From contig NC_079975.1 of assembly GCF_029852145.1 (NCBI RefSeq), positions 9,052,001 through 9,116,000 on the forward strand: a stretch of DNA of 64,000 nucleotides, written 5' to 3'. The notes beneath the pieces were generated by a model. That model searched no databases. It was given only the letters and a program-made list of their open reading frames with translations, and had not been told where the DNA came from. Both the position numbers and the translations under genes were made by a program. How positions within the stretch are numbered: the stretch's first letter is position 1; each line of letters opens with the position of its first letter. Below are positions 59,491-64,000 of this stretch, piece by piece. The stretch comes from Microplitis mediator (Eukaryota > Arthropoda > Insecta > Hymenoptera > Braconidae).

Positions 59491-59664
59491 GTCACTAGAT
59501 GTATACAGTAGTTTATGTAATGATTAAACGAGAAAATCGCCGTTAAATATCTAAAGCCAGCGACATGCAGTCGGAATTATAAAAATAGTTTACTTTATTG
59601 TTATCAAAAAAAAATTAATACTTTATGAAATTGAATTGATAGAGATATGTAAGGTTATAAAATT

Positions 59665-59995
59665 CCGCTGACGTTGATGCATTGATGTGCACATGCGTGT
59701 GCTGATTAATCAAATGCGCATGTGCGATCTAGAGATTTTGGTCATGTTAATAAGTCAGCTAAATTTAAAGTGACGTCATAAAAGAGGGAAGTAATAGATT
59801 CGCCGTTAATGTCTTGAATCATTGAGTAGGGAAATACTCCGCCCATTTTACTAAAATTTTATGATTTACTACAAATAGTAGTGATTTAACATATATTAAA
59901 TCACACTTTTGACCAATCAGAAAAGATTGTATCGTAATATAATATTTTATGCGTCTCAGTTTAACCAGTTAGCGGCGTATTCTTCAGATATACGA
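59665..59995 (+). repeat. CCAAT/CRE-bearing conserved repeat, right copy
   Basis: The partner of 34845-35170 in opposite orientation. It contains the complete CRE TGACGTCA (59771-59778), GACCAATCAGAAAAGATTG, AACCAGTTAGCGGCGTATTC and GCGCATGTGCGATCTAGAG. The two copies bracket the cwo gene, 24.5 kb apart. Confidence 0.6.
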
Positions 59996-60271
59996 GTTAC
60001 AAAAAATGATTTTAGTTTTCATTAATAACATTTAGTTACAAACTTTTATGACGTATTTCACTAGTATAGATAAAAATTGCAGTCTGCTTATGAAAAAATA
60101 ATTTTGAAATGGAATCGTCTTATTTTATTATATTATTTAATTTAAAAACGTAAGAGATATAAAACATAGACATTAATTGATTAATTATTGATATTGCATG
60201 CGTGACACATCTTTATTCCGTATTCCCGTTACATTATATAATATATAACGTGAGATTTAATAACTGCAAAT

Positions 60272-61815
60272 AATACACTGATCGAAAGGTTATCTTGGTT
60301 CAAAGAGAATTATCTTGAGTCAAGAGAATATTTAGGAAAATGGAATAAATCTTGGTTGAAGAAAATTTTCTCTTAATTTTGATTATTTTGATTCAAAAAG
60401 TTATTTTTTCGACCCAAATGGGTTAAAGTTTTAAGTTAAAAATATATGATTTTAGTTCAAAAAGAAAAAATATTTTAAGAAAGTAAATTGTTTTTTGAAT
60501 TAATATTTTGAATTTCTTCATTCATGTATATTGAATATTTTATTCTATGAAATTTAACTTCTCTACGTAAGGAGTCAGATTTCTTAAACCAACTAGTGGC
60601 TATTGCTTGAAACAAAAATAAAAAAAATTCAAGTCAAGAAAATCAAGCTCTTGGTTTTTTTCCATAGCAGCATTCGGATAACAGGAGCACTCGGGTCTAT
60701 GCAGCTTCTCTACTTCGGACACTACTTTGTGTATACACGTAGACGCCCGAAGATCCCAAAAAAATGAAACGAGTCTGTTCAGCGCTGGCGCCGTATATGT
60801 GCAATTATATATTACACACCAATATTCTAATAGTATTAGTTAATTAATTATACAATTAACTAATTCATATACATAAATTGTTTTGAATTGAAGTGTCCGG
60901 TAAAAATGTGAGTTATTGTAGTTATTAGTCATTATATCTGGTGTTTTTTCCTGATTCACGTTAAGTTAAATGGTGTCGTTTCAATCACAAAAAAGAAAGT
61001 TAATTATTATTTATGCTGTTTTTAATCATATCAGATAGTCACGTTTGTTATCATTTCTGATCCTAAATTTATATAAAATTGTTTCCTTTTTAGTGTGGTA
61101 TATATCATGCAGTTGATGCTGTCAATGAAGCCAGGATAAATAACCTAACCTTTCATTTATTTTTGTAACAAAAAAAAAATTTTTTTATTGTAATAAAGAA
61201 TCAAAATATATTTTGATGATTAATTGTATATACTCTGAAAATAGAATTTTTAATAAAAACCATTAATTTAAAATTGAACTTAATTATTGTATTTTAAAAT
61301 AAAAGTATTTTTTATTTTACGTTAATGTATAATTTAGTTTTAAAATGAGTTTTTTATTTTTTTAATCTAAAATTAATTGTTTTCAGATAAAGTCTACATT
61401 TATTTTGAACTAAATGTTATCAAATCTTTAAATAAATTAATTTTTACTTGGAGTAAGTTAAATGTGCCTCCGTTTAAAAACTCGATGTATCGAAATGAAT
61501 CGATATCGACTACATTTGAGAGAACGATGTTTTTAGAATGAGTTGGTATCTTCTAAAACCAAGAGCTAAATTTTCTTGAGCCAACCAAGTTGTTTTCTTG
61601 TTCGGAGAAACTAAAAACATTTAAAGCAAAAATTTATATTTTTAAATCAAAATTGAATTTCTTTATTGAAGAGCTTTATATACTCTAATTAAAAAAAAAA
61701 AAATTTTTTACCAAGAGAAAATTTTTTCAAACAAGAAAAGAGGATATTTTAATTTAAGAATTTATTTTTGGAAACGATTTTCTTCTTGACCCAAGAATTC
61801 CTTTTTTTGTGTGTA
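60272..61815. mobile_element. CTTGAGTCAAGAAAAT element, possibly interrupted
   Basis: TACACTGATCGAAAGG at 60272 and TTTTTTTGTGTGTA at 61802-61815 could be the two ends. TTATCTTGAGTCAAGAGAAT-type units fill 60290-60660 and 61555-61800. The middle (60660-61550) is unrelated. The pairing of the ends is uncertain. Confidence 0.4.
60665..60800. other. GC-rich island, unassigned
   Basis: A sharp rise in G+C. After TTTTTCCATAG a plus frame of about 30 codons is open (AGC ATT CGG ...), ending in a stop. Too short to call an exon. It could be a promoter or part of an inserted element. Confidence 0.2.
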
Positions 61816-63047
61816 GCCAACTATCATAATATAAGAGAAAACGATATTTTTTTAGTAAAAAAAATTGTATTTATATTAAATTGTAATTTAAAACTACACT
61901 TTATGCTGTTAATTTATAAAAATAAAAACTGATTATAGTGAATATAATGAAGCTTACTCAATAAAAAAAAAAAAAAAACATAGATTTATGTAGACGGTAA
62001 TAAATTTTAATTTCTGAATATAAATTTTATAACACATTGTTTCGCAAAAAAAAATGACTTGTTCAAGTCAATAAAATCTGTGAAATTGTTGATGTGATTA
62101 AGACAAAATAACATCGACAAATGATTGATTGATCAATCAATATCTATATAAGGTCAATTACTCTACTATAGCTTTCAGATCTCGATAGCGTTAAATAAAC
62201 CTTACTTAATCCTTAGTAATACGTTTAATCATCGACAAATTATTTTATTTATTGTTAGTATGTTATTTCTTTTTAATTATTTATGTATGCCTATAATATA
62301 AGTACTTGAAAATAAGAAGAAAATAGAAATAATGATACAAAACTTACATTTTTATTGTACGAGTGTGAATTGATTTTAAAGTTAAAAATTTTTTTTTTTA
62401 CTTTGTTATTCAATTAAAAAAATTCACAGATCTAAAAATGACGATATTTATGTAATTTATACGCCGAAATATTGAGTTTGCGTCATCACGTTATTTTTAG
62501 TTGGGTTAATTACCGGAAATATGAACATCCGAGTGTCTTTTGATATAGCCACAATTGCATGCCTTGTTCGACTTATTTATTATTGAATTTATAAGCTTAT
62601 TATTAACTTAATATATATAATTGTAAATTTTTATGTAAACAATTTTGAGTACTGCCAATTACTTAATACAGTTACTTCAGAGTATATTTATATTTGAAGC
62701 ATTTTTAAAATAAAGTAAACAAAATTCTTCAAAAGTATTCTCAGACAGAACCCCTCTCACTTTTTGAAAATATTCAATGACTCAATTCTCATAACCGCAT
62801 TAAAATTTTATTAATTAATTAAAAAAAATGTTAAGCATTAATTTGAATAAAAAAAAACAACGTAAAGATATAAACTAAAAAAAAAAAAATTACTTTCCTC
62901 TGTTATAAGTTAAAAGGGTTAAGTGTTGAACGAAATTTGGTAAATAAATTTTATCCTATAAAATTAGACATTTTGAGTCAATATTGACATGAAAATTTTA
63001 TTAAAATTTATTTACCGAATTCCGCTTAACTCCAAAATAATAACAAC
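61816..63047. other. No gene seen
   Basis: Very A+T-rich. TTTACCAAATTTCGT-type text near 62930 and its inverse near 63010 form a weak inverted repeat. Nothing else is supported. Confidence 0.4.
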
Positions 63048-63248
63048 TACACAGAAAAAAAAAATCTTGAGTCAAGAAAATATTTTGGAAGACAAACGTT
63101 TTTAGGAATCGTCAAGATTTTCTTGAGCTAAGAAAATTCGTCTTGATCAGAGGAGATTTATACTTTATCCAAAAAAATTTAGTCTTTCAAAATACTTTTG
63201 TTGAATCAAGAATATTTGTTTTCAGTCGAGAGTTTTTTTTTCTGTGTA
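63048..63248. mobile_element. TA-CACAG TIR element with CTTGAGTCAAG units
   Basis: TACACAGAAAAAAAAAATC at the left and TTTTTTTTCTGTGTA at the right. Inside are four or five TCTTGAGxxAAGAAAAT units in both orientations. The cleanest small example of the CACnG group. Confidence 0.7.
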
Positions 63249-63270
63249 TACGTCATTTTTTTCAAAGCTA

Positions 63271-63508
63271 GGATAGAGGTAGCGTTTTTGGCAACTTTAG
63301 GGCCAGTTTTGGACACTTGAAAAATTTATGTAAAATAATTTTTAAAATACACAATGACATAATTTATTTTTAAAAATGTTTCCAAAGATACTTTTATCCG
63401 ACTATTGAAATGGAAATTTTATTTTATACTTATTAATTAATTAAAATAAAATATTAAATGTCCAAACATGGAACAGTGGCCACAAATGGTACTTCTACCC
63501 TACATCAC
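63271..63508. mobile_element. TAGAAGTACC MITE, second copy
   Basis: GGATAGAGGTAGCGTTTTTG at the left and AATGGTACTTCTACCCTA at the right. The interior is colinear with 37290-37450. Confidence 0.65.
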
Positions 63509-63966
63509 AGCGAAATTATAAGTTGTACTTTTTTCAATTAATGCTTTAGCTTTTCTTTAATTAATTAATAAAATTTTAATACTGTTATGACAGTTTAAAG
63601 GTCATTAAATATTTATAAAAAGTAGGGGGGGGTTATTTTAGAATGCCATCACTAATAATAATTTTTAAAGTTTATACCTTTATTTCAATTAAATTATTCA
63701 GATAATAATTTAATTATCTAATATTAATTGTTTGTATGTAATTGGTATTCAAATAAGAAATGGTTACCATACATTATAGGAAGTATTCCCATAATATATT
63801 TAAATTATTGTAAATGTTAATGACTGCAACTCTAACTAAAATAAAATTTTACTTGTACTCAAATGTTGCAAATCAGTTTTAATTTCTGTAGAAAATTATT
63901 TTTGCAGTATTGTTAAAAAATGGATAATGTTGGTAATAAAATAACTTATGTGGAACAAAAGTAAAA

Positions 63967-63987
63967 GAGAGAGAGAGAGAGAGAGAT
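63967..63987. repeat. (AG)n microsatellite
   Basis: About ten AG units near the right edge of the window. No gene adjoins it. Confidence 0.8.
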
Positions 63988-64000
63988 TAATTGAAAAACA

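Overview
The window is A+T-rich nuclear DNA from an insect. It has split genes with GT-AG introns and dense non-autonomous transposons. There are no operons, no Shine-Dalgarno-led genes, and no rRNA, tRNA or CRISPR array that I could recognise by eye. The secreted four-exon protein, the ankyrin duplicates and the repeat style suggest a hymenopteran, perhaps a parasitoid wasp. That placement is inference.

Layout. (1) 1-10.5 kb holds a minus-strand four-exon gene (3783-10447) for a 165-residue secreted protein resembling the insect DUF1091/MD-2-like families; its introns are full of transposons. (2) 10.5-17 kb is mostly foldback and TIR elements, plus a truncated ankyrin pseudogene (13.5-14.2 kb). 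(3) 17.0-17.5 kb has two plus-strand exons for the N-terminus of a type II membrane protein. (4) 17.9-22.9 kb and 27.8-32.7 kb are a direct ~5 kb segmental duplication, each copy with an intact, intronless 453-codon ankyrin-repeat gene on the minus strand. Between the copies lie a 1.5 kb nested transposon with a palindromic micro-repeat array, a ~0.94 kb inverted repeat of a frameshifted gene fragment, and two unrecognised exons. (5) 36.6-55.2 kb is the clockwork orange (cwo) gene on the minus strand, the transcriptional repressor of the insect circadian clock. I assembled six coding exons, all in compatible phase (414 residues), including two N-terminal exons 4 and 16 kb upstream of the bHLH exon. 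(6) 55.2-64 kb is the cwo 5' flank and more repeats.

How parts fit together. cwo encodes a bHLH-Orange protein expected to bind the CACGTG E-box. By eye I found 17 CACGTG sites between 36.5 and 59.5 kb against 4 in the rest of the window. They include a pair 31 bp apart upstream of an alternative start and a compact cluster with a perfect CRE at 57.3 kb, which fits a clock-controlled, autoregulated locus. Two of the sites sit in the arms of a foldback transposon.

Most other structure is transposon-derived. The most striking is a set of elements with CACnG...CnGTG ends flanked by TA, whose interiors are unrelated arrays of short palindromic repeats. All coordinates and identities were read by hand; no search or RNA evidence was available.
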